A stretch of DNA of 64,000 nt from an uncultured Anaeroplasmataceae bacterium (GCA_934229785.1 CAKQEA010000003.1:72588-136587); one strand, 5' to 3'; counted from the stretch's first letter, positions 54,545 through 63,733 are shown. Numbers and translations are program-made. The notes: generated by a model not told the origin, from the sequence alone.

Positions 54545-55831
54545 TTATATTACTTCCCAGTTTCCATTTTTATTTGAACCAATTCTTCTTATTATTGATT
54601 TATCTTCTAATTTCTTTATTTCTCTAATAATTGTAGCTCTTGATACCTTAATTTGATTAGCTATTTCATCTTGTGTTATATTTTTATTATGTTCAATTAA
54701 AGAAATAATCTTTTTTTGTCTATCCGTAATTTCATTATTTGAAAAATTATCTATATTTGACATATTAAAAGGAATAGATACTTTGATAAAATTAGTAGAA
54801 AAATGAAATACTGACTTATCATATTTATTTAATATTCTTATAATTCCAGTTCCCATATGTTCGACAAATCCCAAATCTCTAAACACTTTCATCAATTGGG
54901 GATTTTTGGGTGACATATATCCATTTAAAAATTCATCTTTTTCTAAACCTTCTGGCAATCCACCAACTGAAATTATTTCTATATGATCATCAAATATTCT
55001 AAATGTAGGAACATTTTCATAAGTATAATCGCTATGAACAATCGCATTAATTAATGCTTCTCTCATAGCAATTGGATCGAACAATGAATTTTCTTTCCTT
55101 TTAGATGATGTAATTTCTGTAAAATTTCTATTTTGCTTGTCAAAATAATCAACAATTTCATGAGTTGTCTTTATCAATGATTGATTAGAAAATGATTTCA
55201 TTTCTTCAAGAATCACAACATCATTTCCCTTAAACTTACCAATGTTAAAAACCAAGCTATTTTGATCTGAAAGCAAATAAGCCAAATAATTAAATTGTCC
55301 TCCATCTAACTGAAAATTGAGTTGTTTATATGTATTATTACTAAATTCATATCCGATTTCACTATAATATATTTTAAGTTGTGTAAATGTAAGTGCTTGA
55401 ATTGGCGAAACAATATTGGTCAATGATGTTCTAGTCCTCCTGGAAAATAAATCAAATATTTGTTTTTCTGTTAACTGAACACAAGCACTTCCAATTCTTG
55501 TATAAGCGCCTTGTGGGCACATACCATATTTTTTTATATAATATGGTTTTTCATTTCCAGAAGCTACAATAATATGTAAAACATCTTTTCCATCTCTAAT
55601 TTCTGCTATCAATTCAAAAAAACCAATAGGTGATGGAGCAATTTTATCTTTTATTCGATCTTTAATTATTAATTGCAATTCATCTATATTTGAAACTCCA
55701 TATGTACTACCATCATCATTAATTCCAATAAAAATATGCCCACCATTTGAATTAAGAAATGAAACCATTTCTTTTTCTAATTTATCATTTAACTCACGTT
55801 TAAATTCAACATTATTTGTTTCTATCATCAA
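54545..55831 (-). CDS. AlbA-2 (Schlafen-type) domain regulator with GHKL-like and HTH domains
   Basis: 428 residues. The AlbA_2/divergent AAA_4 domain (1-~125) has NNVEFKRELN, FLNSNGGHIFIGINDDG and GAYTRIGS. The central ATPase-like domain has REALINAIVHSDY and GTGIIRI, as in RecG-like HATPase_c_4. A C-terminal winged HTH (ITQDEIANQIKVSRATIIREIKKLEDKSIIRRI) is present. Such proteins act as transcription regulators in accessory regions. AGGTGATT precedes the start. Its promoter lies within four GCAACAAT repeats, the expected autoregulatory operator. Confidence 0.85.
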   Translation of the reverse strand: MMIETNNVEFKRELNDKLEKEMVSFLNSNGGHIFIGINDDGSTYGVSNIDELQLIIKDRIKDKIAPSPIGFFELIAEIRDGKDVLHIIVASGNEKPYYIKKYGMCPQGAYTRIGSACVQLTEKQIFDLFSRRTRTSLTNIVSPIQALTFTQLKIYYSEIGYEFSNNTYKQLNFQLDGGQFNYLAYLLSDQNSLVFNIGKFKGNDVVILEEMKSFSNQSLIKTTHEIVDYFDKQNRNFTEITSSKRKENSLFDPIAMREALINAIVHSDYTYENVPTFRIFDDHIEIISVGGLPEGLEKDEFLNGYMSPKNPQLMKVFRDLGFVEHMGTGIIRILNKYDKSVFHFSTNFIKVSIPFNMSNIDNFSNNEITDRQKKIISLIEHNKNITQDEIANQIKVSRATIIREIKKLEDKSIIRRIGSNKNGNWEVI

Positions 55832-55845
55832 TAATCACCTATTTT

Positions 55846-55901
55846 ATTGTAGCATTTTGCAACAATATTTGCAACAATAATGCAACAATATTTGCAACAA
55901 T
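55846..55901 (-). promoter_or_regulatory. Promoter with four iteron-like operator repeats
   Basis: GCAACAAT occurs at 55859, 55871, 55882 and 55894 (spacing 12, 11, 12, about one helix turn, so on one DNA face). On the minus strand TTGCAA (55874-55869) and TACAAT (55851-55846) with a 17-base spacer form the promoter. The -35 box lies inside repeat 2. Confidence 0.8.
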
Positions 55902-56076
55902 AAAAATTTAAATCTTTTAGTTTAAAAATACTAACATATTCTAGAGTGTGAAACTATTTTTCACACTAAATCAATTTTTTGGAAAAATAAAAGGCTTAAT
56001 TCAAATTTTCATAAGAAAATCTGAATCAAACCTAAACTTTTATATTATATAATAATATAACCTTTTGAGTTACATT
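55902..56076. terminator. Spacer with two hairpins, one a probable minus-strand terminator
   Basis: AGTGTGAAA/TTTCACACT (55945-55967) is a 9-bp hairpin. A 19-bp imperfect stem spans 55992-56033 and is followed on the minus strand by CCTTTTATTTTT, ending transcription of the fragment at 56077-56163. No gene is seen. Confidence 0.5.
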
Positions 56077-56163
56077 TTACGCAATAACACCACAAACCAT
56101 CAATGGTTTTCTATTTCTACTATTTAACCATACTTTCAAATCATTTATATATTTTCTATACAT
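56077..56163 (-). pseudogene. N-terminal stub of an AAA_14-type ATPase
   Basis: MYRKYINDLKVWLNSRNRKPLMVCGV, then a stop. This matches the start of DUF4143-type ATPases up to the residues just before Walker A ('RKPL...G-RQVGKT'). AGGTGAT precedes the ATG. It lies upstream of the AlbA-2 gene and on the same strand as the headless ATPase at 53211-54530. It may be the displaced 5' end of that or a similar gene. Confidence 0.65.
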
Positions 56164-56175
56164 AAATATCACCTA

Positions 56176-56199
56176 GTGTAATTTTACCATTAATTACAC
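56176..56199 (-). promoter_or_regulatory. GTGTAAT inverted repeat upstream of the ATPase stub
   Basis: GTGTAAT (56176-56182) and ATTACAC (56193-56199) flank 10 bases. A related AGGTGTAA-TTAAT sequence recurs on the minus strand just upstream (near 56236). Operator-like, binder unknown. Confidence 0.4.
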
Positions 56200-56251
56200 C
56201 TTTTTGTAATATAACTAGTTGATTAATTTACACCTTTTAAGTCTACTAATG

Positions 56252-56274
56252 AAAAAGGAGGTCGACCTCCTTTT
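56252..56274 (-). terminator. Terminator of the ABC exporter genes
   Basis: AAAAAGGAGGTCGACCTCCTTTT is described by its arms AAAAGGAGG and CCTCCTTTT around TCGA. It starts at the stop codon of the first minus-strand ABC gene. Confidence 0.8.
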
Positions 56275-58123
56275 ACTCTAATTCAAGACTTCCTGTTGCA
56301 AGCTTATAATATATACCATGTTGATTTAATAAATCCTCATGAGTACCACGTTCAATTATTTTACCATGCTCTAATACCATTATGGCATTTGAATTTCTTA
56401 CTGTTGATAATCTATGAGCAATAACAAACACAGTTTTATTTTCCATTAAATGATCCATACCCTCTTCAACTAAGGCCTCAGTTCTAGTATCAATTGATGA
56501 TGTTGCTTCATCTAGAATTAGAATTGGACACTTTGAAATTGCTGCTCTAGCAATTGATAGAAGCTGACGTTGTCCTTGAGATAAATTTCCGCCATCAGAA
56601 TATATCATTGTATCATAGCCTTGTGGTAATCTTTTAATAAATGAATGGGCATTTGCAAGCTTAGCTGCAGCAATTACATCATCCTTTGTAGCATTAAGGT
56701 TACCATATTTGATGTTATCATAGATTGTTCCTGTAAATAGATGAGTGTCTTGTAATACTATACCTAATGAATGCCTTAAATCAGCTTTTTTGATTTCTGA
56801 AATATCAATTCCATCAACTACAATATTACCACCTTCGATTTCATAGAAACGGTTAATTAGATTAGTTATTGTTGTTTTACCAGCACCTGTAGAACCTACG
56901 AAGGCTATTTTTTGTCCGGGATGTGCATATAAAGATAAATCTGTTAAAATTCTTTTATTTTTGTTATATGAAAAATCAACATTATAAAATCTAACATCAC
57001 CCTTAAGTGGAATTAAGGTATCTTTATTTTTCCAAGCAAAATCATTTGTCTTATCAGCTACTTCAACTAATTTTCCATCAACAATCTTAGTATTAACTAA
57101 TGTAACATGACCATTATCAATTTCTTTGGCTTCATCCATTAAACTAAATAATCTTTCAGCACCAGCAAGTCCATTTAATAACAAATTTGCCTGTTGAGTG
57201 AATTGATTAATTGGAAGTGCTGCTTGTCTTACAAATACTAGAAATGATGCAATACCACCAATGCTAAGAGTTACAATGGGAATATACCCTAAAGCAATTA
57301 GTCCACCAAATATAGCAACAATTGCATAGTTTATGTATGATAGTGATACAACCATAGGTACCATTGAGGATGAATAACGAATTGCAATAAAATTTGATTT
57401 TTTTAGCATTTCATTTTTCTCTTTAAACTTGATTATATTTTCTTCCTCGTGATTAAATACCTTAACAACCTTTTGTCCTGTAAATGTTTCTTCAACAAAA
57501 CCATTTAGATGTCCAAGAACCTTACTTGATTCAGAATAATATTTTTTACTTTTCTTTGAGGCGTAGATAATATAGGAAAACATTATAATGTAGAAAATTA
57601 TACAAATTAAAGATAACAACCAATTAATAACAAAGATTAATACAAGTAATCCTGCAATTTGAATGAAATTAGATATAAGCATTGCAAAAGCATTATTAAT
57701 GGCATCTGATAATGAATCAATATCATTAATGTAATTTGACATTATCTCGCCGTGGGTCTTTGAATCAAAGAACTTTAGTGGTAGTGTTTCCATATGAGAG
57801 AACATATCCATTCTCATTTCATATATTATCTTTTGAGCGAATCTTGCCATTATTTGGGAGTAGCCCAAGGTTGATAATACTCCAATTAGGTAAATACCAC
57901 CCTCAAGAAGTATTATCTTCCATAGGTCTTGATACTTTTCACCTGAAGTATAATTATCAATAATTGGGCCAAGCATATAGGTTCCTAGTAGATTTGCAAG
58001 AGCAGAGGTAACAACTAATATAGCAACTATAAATAATAATATTTTATGTCTACCCATATAGTTAAGTAGTCTTTTTACTGTTAAGCCAAGATTATTAGGT
58101 CTTTTTCTATCTGATAGTGCCAT
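56273..58123 (-). CDS. ABC exporter half-transporter with canonical ATP site (heterodimer subunit)
   Basis: 616 residues. Residues ~1-330 form six membrane helices. The nucleotide-binding domain has Walker A FVGSTGAGKTT, Q-loop VLQDTHLF, signature LSQGQRQ, Walker B ILILDEATSS with catalytic Glu, and H-loop IAHRLST, all intact. An insertion of about 40 residues (VTLVNTKIVDGKLVEVADKTNDFAWKNKDTL) lies between the two domains, as in YheH/BmrD-like subunits. The partner gene ends 1 base upstream, so the pair forms a heterodimeric multidrug- or lipid-type exporter. Substrate unknown. Confidence 0.92.
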   Translation of the reverse strand: MALSDRKRPNNLGLTVKRLLNYMGRHKILLFIVAILVVTSALANLLGTYMLGPIIDNYTSGEKYQDLWKIILLEGGIYLIGVLSTLGYSQIMARFAQKIIYEMRMDMFSHMETLPLKFFDSKTHGEIMSNYINDIDSLSDAINNAFAMLISNFIQIAGLLVLIFVINWLLSLICIIFYIIMFSYIIYASKKSKKYYSESSKVLGHLNGFVEETFTGQKVVKVFNHEEENIIKFKEKNEMLKKSNFIAIRYSSSMVPMVVSLSYINYAIVAIFGGLIALGYIPIVTLSIGGIASFLVFVRQAALPINQFTQQANLLLNGLAGAERLFSLMDEAKEIDNGHVTLVNTKIVDGKLVEVADKTNDFAWKNKDTLIPLKGDVRFYNVDFSYNKNKRILTDLSLYAHPGQKIAFVGSTGAGKTTITNLINRFYEIEGGNIVVDGIDISEIKKADLRHSLGIVLQDTHLFTGTIYDNIKYGNLNATKDDVIAAAKLANAHSFIKRLPQGYDTMIYSDGGNLSQGQRQLLSIARAAISKCPILILDEATSSIDTRTEALVEEGMDHLMENKTVFVIAHRLSTVRNSNAIMVLEHGKIIERGTHEDLLNQHGIYYKLATGSLELE

Positions 58124-58124
58124 T

Positions 58125-59843
58125 TTATTTACCTCCTAACTGAACATCGCATAGGTCTTTATATATTTGACTATGCTCATATAGCTCTTCGTGGGTTCCA
58201 ACATCTGATATCTTACCATCATCTAAAATGATTATTTGATCAGCATCCTTAACTGAAGTAACTCTTTGACCGATTATTATATTTGTTACGTTATTTAAGG
58301 CTCTAATTCCTTTTAGTATTTTTCTTTCTGTTTCCATATCACAGGCTGATGTGGAATCATCAAAGATTATTATTTTTGGATTTTTTAGTAAAGCTCTAGC
58401 AATACATAATCTTTGTCTTTGACCACCAGACACATTAACTCCACCTTGACCTAAATCGTAATCTAAACCATTAGGAAGATATTCTACAAATTCATTAGAA
58501 CAAGAAATTTCTAAGGCTTTATTTATTTCTTCATCAGTTGCATTCTTATTTCCCCACAAAAGATTATCTCTTATGCTTCCTGAGAATAAAACATTATTTT
58601 GAAGTACAATAGAAATGGAGTCTCTTAAATTCTTTAAATCATAGTCTTTTACATTTATTCCATCAATTAATATTTGCCCTTTTGTTACATCATAAAGTCT
58701 TAATATTAGTGAAACCAAGGTTGATTTTGATGAACCAGTTCCGCCCATAATACCAACACTTGTTCCCTGAGGTATTTTTAAATTAACATTTGATAAAACC
58801 ATTTCCTCTGATGATTCCTTGTACTTGAATGAAACATTTTTAAATTCAATATCGCCCTTTTCTACACATTTAGTTGATGTTGAAGTGATGGTTGGCTTTT
58901 CTTCTAGTATTTCGTTTATTCTTTTTGCTGATGCAAATGCTCTATTAATTAAAAGAAAAACATTTGAAATCATCATTATTGAATTCATTACCTGTAAAAC
59001 ATAAGAAAGTAGGGCAGATAGACTTCCAACAAGTAAGGTATTATTGTGAACCATTATAGCACCAAATGCTAAAAGAAGAGTAGTTACTGTGTACATTGAT
59101 AATTGAAATGCTGGTGTATTTAAAGAGGCAATCTTAAATGTGTTTTTTGTTGTTGTAGCCACATTTTTATTAGCTTCGTTAAATTTCATTATTTCATAAT
59201 CTTCTCTAACAAATGCTTTAACTGTTCTAATTGCAGTAACATTTTCTCTTACAACTAAATTTAGATTATCAACATCATTTTGAATTACATTATATTTAGG
59301 TGCTGTGTGCTTAATTATTAAAACCATAGTTAAAACTAAAAAAGGAATAACTGCCACAAATATCCAAGCAATCTTAGGTGCCATTGCAAAGGATAATCCA
59401 ACTCCCATAAGTAGCATTATTGGTGATCTAAACAAGGGTCTAATTGAGCCAAGTAATGTATTTTGCATAATTTGAGCATCATTTGTTACTCTTGTAACTA
59501 AAGATGTTGTTTCAAAATTATCAAGATTTGAAAATGAAAATTCTTGAATCTTTTTATACAAATCTTCTCTCAAGTTATATGAATAATTACTTACAAGCTT
59601 ACCTATAAATATTGAATATAAATGTCCTGTAATTAATGATATAATTGCACATTCAACTATATATAAGCCTGAAATAAGTATTTGAGTCATATCTGACTCT
59701 AATACTCCCTTATTAATGATATCTTTCATAAAAAAAGGAATGACAAGCTCGAACGCTGTTTCAACAACGATTAATAGGGTTGCGAGTATAAAGTTCTTTT
59801 TGTCATTTAGTAAATATTTTAATACTTTCCTTAAATCCTTCAT
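58125..59843 (-). CDS. ABC exporter half-transporter with degenerate ATP site (heterodimer subunit)
   Basis: 572 residues. Six membrane helices precede the ATPase domain. Walker A reads GGTGSSKST, with Ser where Gly is usual. Walker B is followed by Asp instead of Glu (IIIFDDSTSA). The H-loop His is replaced by Gln (IIIGQRVTS). The signature VSGGQRQR is good, so it completes the canonical site of the partner. One degenerate site per heterodimer is the known pattern for BmrCD/TM287-288 exporters. First gene of the unit. GGAGG lies 6 bases before the ATG. Confidence 0.92.
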   Translation of the reverse strand: MKDLRKVLKYLLNDKKNFILATLLIVVETAFELVIPFFMKDIINKGVLESDMTQILISGLYIVECAIISLITGHLYSIFIGKLVSNYSYNLREDLYKKIQEFSFSNLDNFETTSLVTRVTNDAQIMQNTLLGSIRPLFRSPIMLLMGVGLSFAMAPKIAWIFVAVIPFLVLTMVLIIKHTAPKYNVIQNDVDNLNLVVRENVTAIRTVKAFVREDYEIMKFNEANKNVATTTKNTFKIASLNTPAFQLSMYTVTTLLLAFGAIMVHNNTLLVGSLSALLSYVLQVMNSIMMISNVFLLINRAFASAKRINEILEEKPTITSTSTKCVEKGDIEFKNVSFKYKESSEEMVLSNVNLKIPQGTSVGIMGGTGSSKSTLVSLILRLYDVTKGQILIDGINVKDYDLKNLRDSISIVLQNNVLFSGSIRDNLLWGNKNATDEEINKALEISCSNEFVEYLPNGLDYDLGQGGVNVSGGQRQRLCIARALLKNPKIIIFDDSTSACDMETERKILKGIRALNNVTNIIIGQRVTSVKDADQIIILDDGKISDVGTHEELYEHSQIYKDLCDVQLGGK

Positions 59844-60070
59844 ATTTAAACCTCCGAAACACTAAGATTTTAATACTTTTAATCAAAATAATAAAGTAGT
59901 AAAGCGTTAACAAATAGATAAAATATATTATTTTAATAAATGTAACTTTTTATTAAAATAATTCATTTTGATTATGTCACAATTTGTCACACAATTTTTG
60001 TGAAAAAAAGATGGTCAAATAAGTTTTTTGATTTTAAATTTTATTAAATTATTAAATTTTCGTCTGCGAA

Positions 60071-60099
60071 TTTCAAAAAACAATTAATTGTGATATAAT
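60071..60099 (+). promoter_or_regulatory. Promoter of the prmC-tsaC-spoIIR region
   Basis: TTTCAA (60071-60076), 17 bases, TATAAT (60094-60099), about 38 bases before the prmC start. The rest of the 293-base gap between the divergent genes is AT-rich with no gene. Confidence 0.65.
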
Positions 60100-60136
60100 T
60101 CTTCTTGGTTATTAATGCAAATAAAGGAGTGGTTTT

Positions 60137-60991
60137 ATGACATATAGACAGTTTATAAAGGATAGAGAGAAGAAGGCATTAGAATGTGATAAGGAGGATA
60201 GTGCTGTCATTTTATTAATGGAGCATGTCACACAGTTAGAAACTAATGCATTATATATGAAAATGAATGAAGAAATATCTGATGATATTATAGAAAAATT
60301 TAATAAGATATTTGATATATATCTTTTTGATAATAAGCCAATTCAATATTTAATTGGAACAAGCTGTTTTTATGGTTATGATTTTATTGTAAATGAAAAT
60401 GTTTTAATTCCTAGATATGAAACAGAGGAATTGGTTGAAAATATTTTATATCGCTATGATGAGCATTTTGGTGGTAAAAGGGTTGATGTTTGTGATTTGG
60501 CTACTGGCTCAGGTTGTATTGCAATTTCACTTGCCCTTGAGGAAAAAAATATGAAGGTTGTTGCCTCTGATATTTCAAGTGAAGCTTTAGAGGTTGCTAA
60601 AAAAAATAATCAAAAATTTAATGCAAATGTTGAATTTTTACAAGGAGATATGCTAGAGCCATTAAGGGGGAGAAAGTTTGATATTTTTGTTTCTAATCCA
60701 CCATATATTCCTCTAGATGAAGAGGTAATGTCATTAGTAAAGGATAATGAGCCTAATATAGCATTATTTGGAGGGAATGATGGTTTAAAGTTTTATCGTA
60801 TAATTTTAAGTGGTATTAAACCTTTACTTAAGGATAAGGCTATGATTTGCTTTGAGCATGGCTATGATAAAAAAGAAGAAATGATTAAGCTTGCTAAAAC
60901 TTATTTCCCTAAGAGTAAGGTTGAGGTCTTAAAGGATTTAGAGGGAAAGGATAGAATGACATTTATTTATGTCGGTGATTTTAATGAGTAA
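60137..60991 (+). CDS. prmC: Release factor glutamine methyltransferase PrmC (HemK)
   Basis: 284 residues. The N-terminal helical domain recognises the release factor. Then PIQYLIGTSCFYG, the V-L-I-P-R-Y-E-T-E motif, SAM motif VCDLATGSGCIAISLALE, and the catalytic FVSNPPYIP motif. It methylates the Gln of the GGQ loop in RF1/RF2. GGAGTG precedes the ATG. It overlaps the downstream TsaC gene, the order seen in Bacillus (prmC, ywlC). Confidence 0.95.
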   Translation: MTYRQFIKDREKKALECDKEDSAVILLMEHVTQLETNALYMKMNEEISDDIIEKFNKIFDIYLFDNKPIQYLIGTSCFYGYDFIVNENVLIPRYETEELVENILYRYDEHFGGKRVDVCDLATGSGCIAISLALEEKNMKVVASDISSEALEVAKKNNQKFNANVEFLQGDMLEPLRGRKFDIFVSNPPYIPLDEEVMSLVKDNEPNIALFGGNDGLKFYRIILSGIKPLLKDKAMICFEHGYDKKEEMIKLAKTYFPKSKVEVLKDLEGKDRMTFIYVGDFNE

Positions 60992-61511
60992 GGTTATTAT
61001 TTTTCCAACTGATACTGTTTATGGAATTGGAACTCCTATTTTCGATACGGCTGGAATTAGTAAAATTTATGAAATAAAGCATAGAGATAGATCTAAGCCC
61101 TTAGCCTGTTTATGTGCTAATATGGAGCAAATTGATAGTATTGCTTATATTGATGAAAGAGAAAAAGAATTAATAAAGAAGTATTTACCTGGAGCCCTTA
61201 CATTGATTTGTAAGGCAAAACCTAACGTTGTTGATATCATTGGTTATAAAACTATTGGAGTTAGAATACCAAACAATAAGATTGCTTTAGATATCTTGAA
61301 GGAAAATGGACCAATGCTTACAACATCTGTTAATGAATCAGGCCAGGTACCACTTAATGAATATGATGAAATAGTTAAAAAATATGCGAATTTAGTTGAT
61401 CGTATTTATAATACAAATACTGTATCATCAAATATTTCTTCAACAGTTGTTTTATGTACAGAGCCATCTTTAAAAATTTTAAGACAAGGTCAAATTTATA
61501 TTGAAAATTAG
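60984..61511 (+). CDS. tsaC: Threonylcarbamoyl-AMP synthase (TsaC/Sua5/YwlC)
   Basis: 175 residues from ATG 60984, overlapping the prmC stop by 8 bases. GGTGAT lies 4 bases upstream. An in-frame ATG at 60969 is possible. PTDTVYGIGTPIFD, KHRDRSKPLACL, PGALTLICKA and VGVRIPN-like IGVRIPNN plus TTSVNESGQVPL are the YrdC-fold motifs that bind ATP, threonine and bicarbonate. It makes the TC-AMP used for t6A37 in tRNAs decoding ANN codons. It lacks the Sua5 C-terminal domain, as in TsaC. Confidence 0.93.
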   Translation: MSKVIIFPTDTVYGIGTPIFDTAGISKIYEIKHRDRSKPLACLCANMEQIDSIAYIDEREKELIKKYLPGALTLICKAKPNVVDIIGYKTIGVRIPNNKIALDILKENGPMLTTSVNESGQVPLNEYDEIVKKYANLVDRIYNTNTVSSNISSTVVLCTEPSLKILRQGQIYIEN

Positions 61512-61532
61512 TTAATTTGAATAAAAGTATAT

Positions 61533-61565
61533 CCCCTTGGGTAATATAATACCAAGGGGTGTTTT
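61533..61565 (+). terminator. Hairpin between tsaC and spoIIR that contains the spoIIR binding site
   Basis: CCCCTTGG (61533-61540) pairs with CCAAGGGG (61552-61559), followed by TGTTTTT. The 3' arm contains AAGGGG, the ribosome binding site of the next gene, so it can act as a terminator and also hide that site. Confidence 0.7.
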
Positions 61566-61566
61566 T

Positions 61567-62067
61567 ATGCGTAAAATTTTACTTTATATTTTGATAGTTA
61601 TAACTGTTATTGTTGGAATCTGTAGAGTCAATAACGATAATAAGGAAATTAAGGTTAGAGTTATTGCAAGTAGTAATAGTGAAGATGATCAAAAATTAAA
61701 AAATAATATAAAAGATATAGTTTTAGACTATTTGGCAATTGTTTTTAGTGATAATTATGATGAATGCTTTAGTAATATCAAAAACACTTATAGCTATCTT
61801 GAGCTTGATTTAAAAAAAGTTGACAAAAATATATGTGTTGATTTTTCTAAGCATACCCTTTATAACAAAACATATAATAATAATGCAATAAGAAATAAGG
61901 AATGCTATACATTATATGTTGTTATTGGTAGTGGAGATGGAGATAATTGGTGGGGGTGTGTTTACCCTAAATTTATTACAAATTCGACTTCAGACATTAA
62001 ATATGAAAGTCTACTAATTAATGTTATAAAAAAAATAAATGAGGAGAAAAAATATGATTCAAATTGA
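61567..62067 (+). CDS. spoIIR: Stage II sporulation protein R-like protein
   Basis: 166 residues from ATG 61567. A transmembrane/signal helix (~4-20) is followed by VRVIASSNSEDDQKLKNNIKDIVLDYL. This matches the 'RVIANSDSPEDQ' start of SpoIIR. YTLYVVIGSGDGDNWWGCVYPKF matches the 'VVIGEG-G-NWWCVLFP' end. In Bacillus SpoIIR is secreted from the forespore and activates SpoIIGA to process pro-sigma-E. Shorter and more divergent than Bacillus SpoIIR, but both blocks are clear. It implies sporulation ability or ancestry. Confidence 0.85.
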   Translation: MRKILLYILIVITVIVGICRVNNDNKEIKVRVIASSNSEDDQKLKNNIKDIVLDYLAIVFSDNYDECFSNIKNTYSYLELDLKKVDKNICVDFSKHTLYNKTYNNNAIRNKECYTLYVVIGSGDGDNWWGCVYPKFITNSTSDIKYESLLINVIKKINEEKKYDSN

Positions 62068-62479
62068 GATGGTAAATGAAAATAATTATTCATTTGCTCA
62101 TAATTTTTTGACTTCTGTACCATCAATAAGTGAAATTGATGATAATATTTTAAAAAATGGCTGTATTGTTGTAGAGGGTAAAAAAATATTAGGATCTATT
62201 GCTTATGAGGATTATGATAGGGTTGGACTAATTAGATATTTTGTTTTTAAGAAAAATTTATCAGATAATATTTTAACTAATTTGATGGTTGAATTAGAGA
62301 AGGTTGCTAAAACAAATAATATAGAGAAATTATTATGTGTTGCTGATAATAATGAAATAGAGGTTTTGTTTGAAGCACTTGGTTTTACTATTCTTAACAA
62401 GAAAATTTTTTTAAATGAAGAAAAAATTGGCGGTACATCATTTAAGGAGTCAAAATTTTTAATTAAAAGCATTGTTTAA
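62054..62479 (+). CDS. GNAT-like acetyltransferase
   Basis: 141 residues from ATG 62054 (GAGGAG upstream), overlapping spoIIR by 14 bases. ILGSIAYEDYDRVGLIRYFVFKKN, then LTNLMVELEKVAKTNNIEKLLCVADNNEIEVLFEALGF and NKKIFL resemble a compact GNAT fold. The 'Q-x-x-G-x-G/A' acetyl-CoA loop is not clear, so activity is uncertain. Function unknown. The overlap with spoIIR could suggest co-expression. Confidence 0.6.
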   Translation: MIQIEMVNENNYSFAHNFLTSVPSISEIDDNILKNGCIVVEGKKILGSIAYEDYDRVGLIRYFVFKKNLSDNILTNLMVELEKVAKTNNIEKLLCVADNNEIEVLFEALGFTILNKKIFLNEEKIGGTSFKESKFLIKSIV

Positions 62480-62594
62480 AATTAGAAAAATAAGGAAAAT
62501 AATATCGATAAGTTCACATAAAACTATCAAAATGTTGAAACTTTAAGTCATATTGGTTATAATAAAGGTAGTTTTGTAATTTTGGAGGAGTAGT

Positions 62595-63728
62595 ATGTAC
62601 GAGATAATTGATAAATATATAGATAAACTTATGACATCACAGCCTGATTTACCACTTTGGAATATTGAGGCAATTCATCAAGGTAAGAAGCCAGTATGGA
62701 ATTATATTGATGGATGTATGATGACATCATTAATTGAAATGTATAAAACAACAAAAAATGAAAAATACATTGATTTTGTTAAAAAATTTGTTGATTATTA
62801 TGTTTTCGATGATGGCTCAATTCGTGGATATGATCCTTTAAAGTATTCAACTGATGATGTTTGTGAATCAAGAATTTTATTTGATTTATATGATTTAACT
62901 GGTAATGAAAAATATAGTAAGGCAATTGAACTTACATATTCACAGGTTAAAACACATCCAAGAACAAAGGAAGGCAACTTTTGGCATAAAAAAATATATC
63001 CAAATCAGGTATGGCTTGATGGATTATATATGATGCAGCCCTTTTATACTAGATATCAAACTTTAAGAAATAAAAAGGATTATGCTGATATTGTTAAACA
63101 ATTTAAAAATGTTAGAGCTTTGATGTTTGATGAGCAAGCTAAGCTTTATTATCATGGCTATGATAGCTCTAAAGAAATGTTTTGGGCTGATAAAACGACT
63201 GGGTTATCTAAAAACTTTTGGTTAAGATCAATTGGTTGGTTTACTGTTGGCTTGATTGATGTTTTAGGCTTTATGGATGAGCAAATGTATGATGAATATA
63301 ATTCTATAAAGGTTTTATTAAAAGAAATTATTGATGGTATTTTACAATATCAAGATAAAGAAACTAAGATGTTTTGGCAGGTACCTAATTATCCAGAACG
63401 TGAAGGTAATTATCTTGAAACATCAGGTAGCTCAATGATTGCTTATGCTATATTAAAGGGTGTAAGACTTAATGCGCTACCAGAAAGATATCAAGCTATT
63501 GGTAAGGATATTTTTAATGGAATCTGTAACAAGTATTTATCAACAAATGATTCAGGTGATTTAAATTTAGGTGGTATTTGTCTTGTTGCGGGCTTAGGAC
63601 CAGATAGTAATAGAAGAAGAGATGGTTCATATGAATATTATATATCTGAACCTGTTGTCGAAAATGATGCTAAGGGTGTTGGTCCTTTAATTATGGCCTA
63701 TACTGAAATGATAAAAATAAATGAATAA
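62595..63728 (+). CDS. Glycoside hydrolase family 105 (unsaturated rhamnogalacturonyl hydrolase-like)
   Basis: 377 residues of the alpha/alpha-barrel GH88/105 type: WNYIDGCMMTSLIEMY, then HKKIYPNQVWLDGLYMMQPFYTRY with the catalytic Asp, FWADKTTGLSKNFWLRSIGWFTVGLIDVL and MFWQVPNYPEREGNYLETSGSSMIAYA. Such enzymes hydrate and remove the unsaturated uronic acid from rhamnogalacturonan oligosaccharides left by pectin lyases. There is no signal peptide, so it works in the cytoplasm on imported oligosaccharides. TTGGAGGAG precedes the ATG. No pectin transporter lies adjacent. Confidence 0.92.
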   Translation: MYEIIDKYIDKLMTSQPDLPLWNIEAIHQGKKPVWNYIDGCMMTSLIEMYKTTKNEKYIDFVKKFVDYYVFDDGSIRGYDPLKYSTDDVCESRILFDLYDLTGNEKYSKAIELTYSQVKTHPRTKEGNFWHKKIYPNQVWLDGLYMMQPFYTRYQTLRNKKDYADIVKQFKNVRALMFDEQAKLYYHGYDSSKEMFWADKTTGLSKNFWLRSIGWFTVGLIDVLGFMDEQMYDEYNSIKVLLKEIIDGILQYQDKETKMFWQVPNYPEREGNYLETSGSSMIAYAILKGVRLNALPERYQAIGKDIFNGICNKYLSTNDSGDLNLGGICLVAGLGPDSNRRRDGSYEYYISEPVVENDAKGVGPLIMAYTEMIKINE

Positions 63729-63733
63729 AAATT

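Noticed and set aside
55859..55901. CRISPR-like short repeats
   Set aside because: Units are 8 bases with 3-4 base gaps, not 23-37 base repeats with unique spacers; they overlap a promoter and fit an operator.
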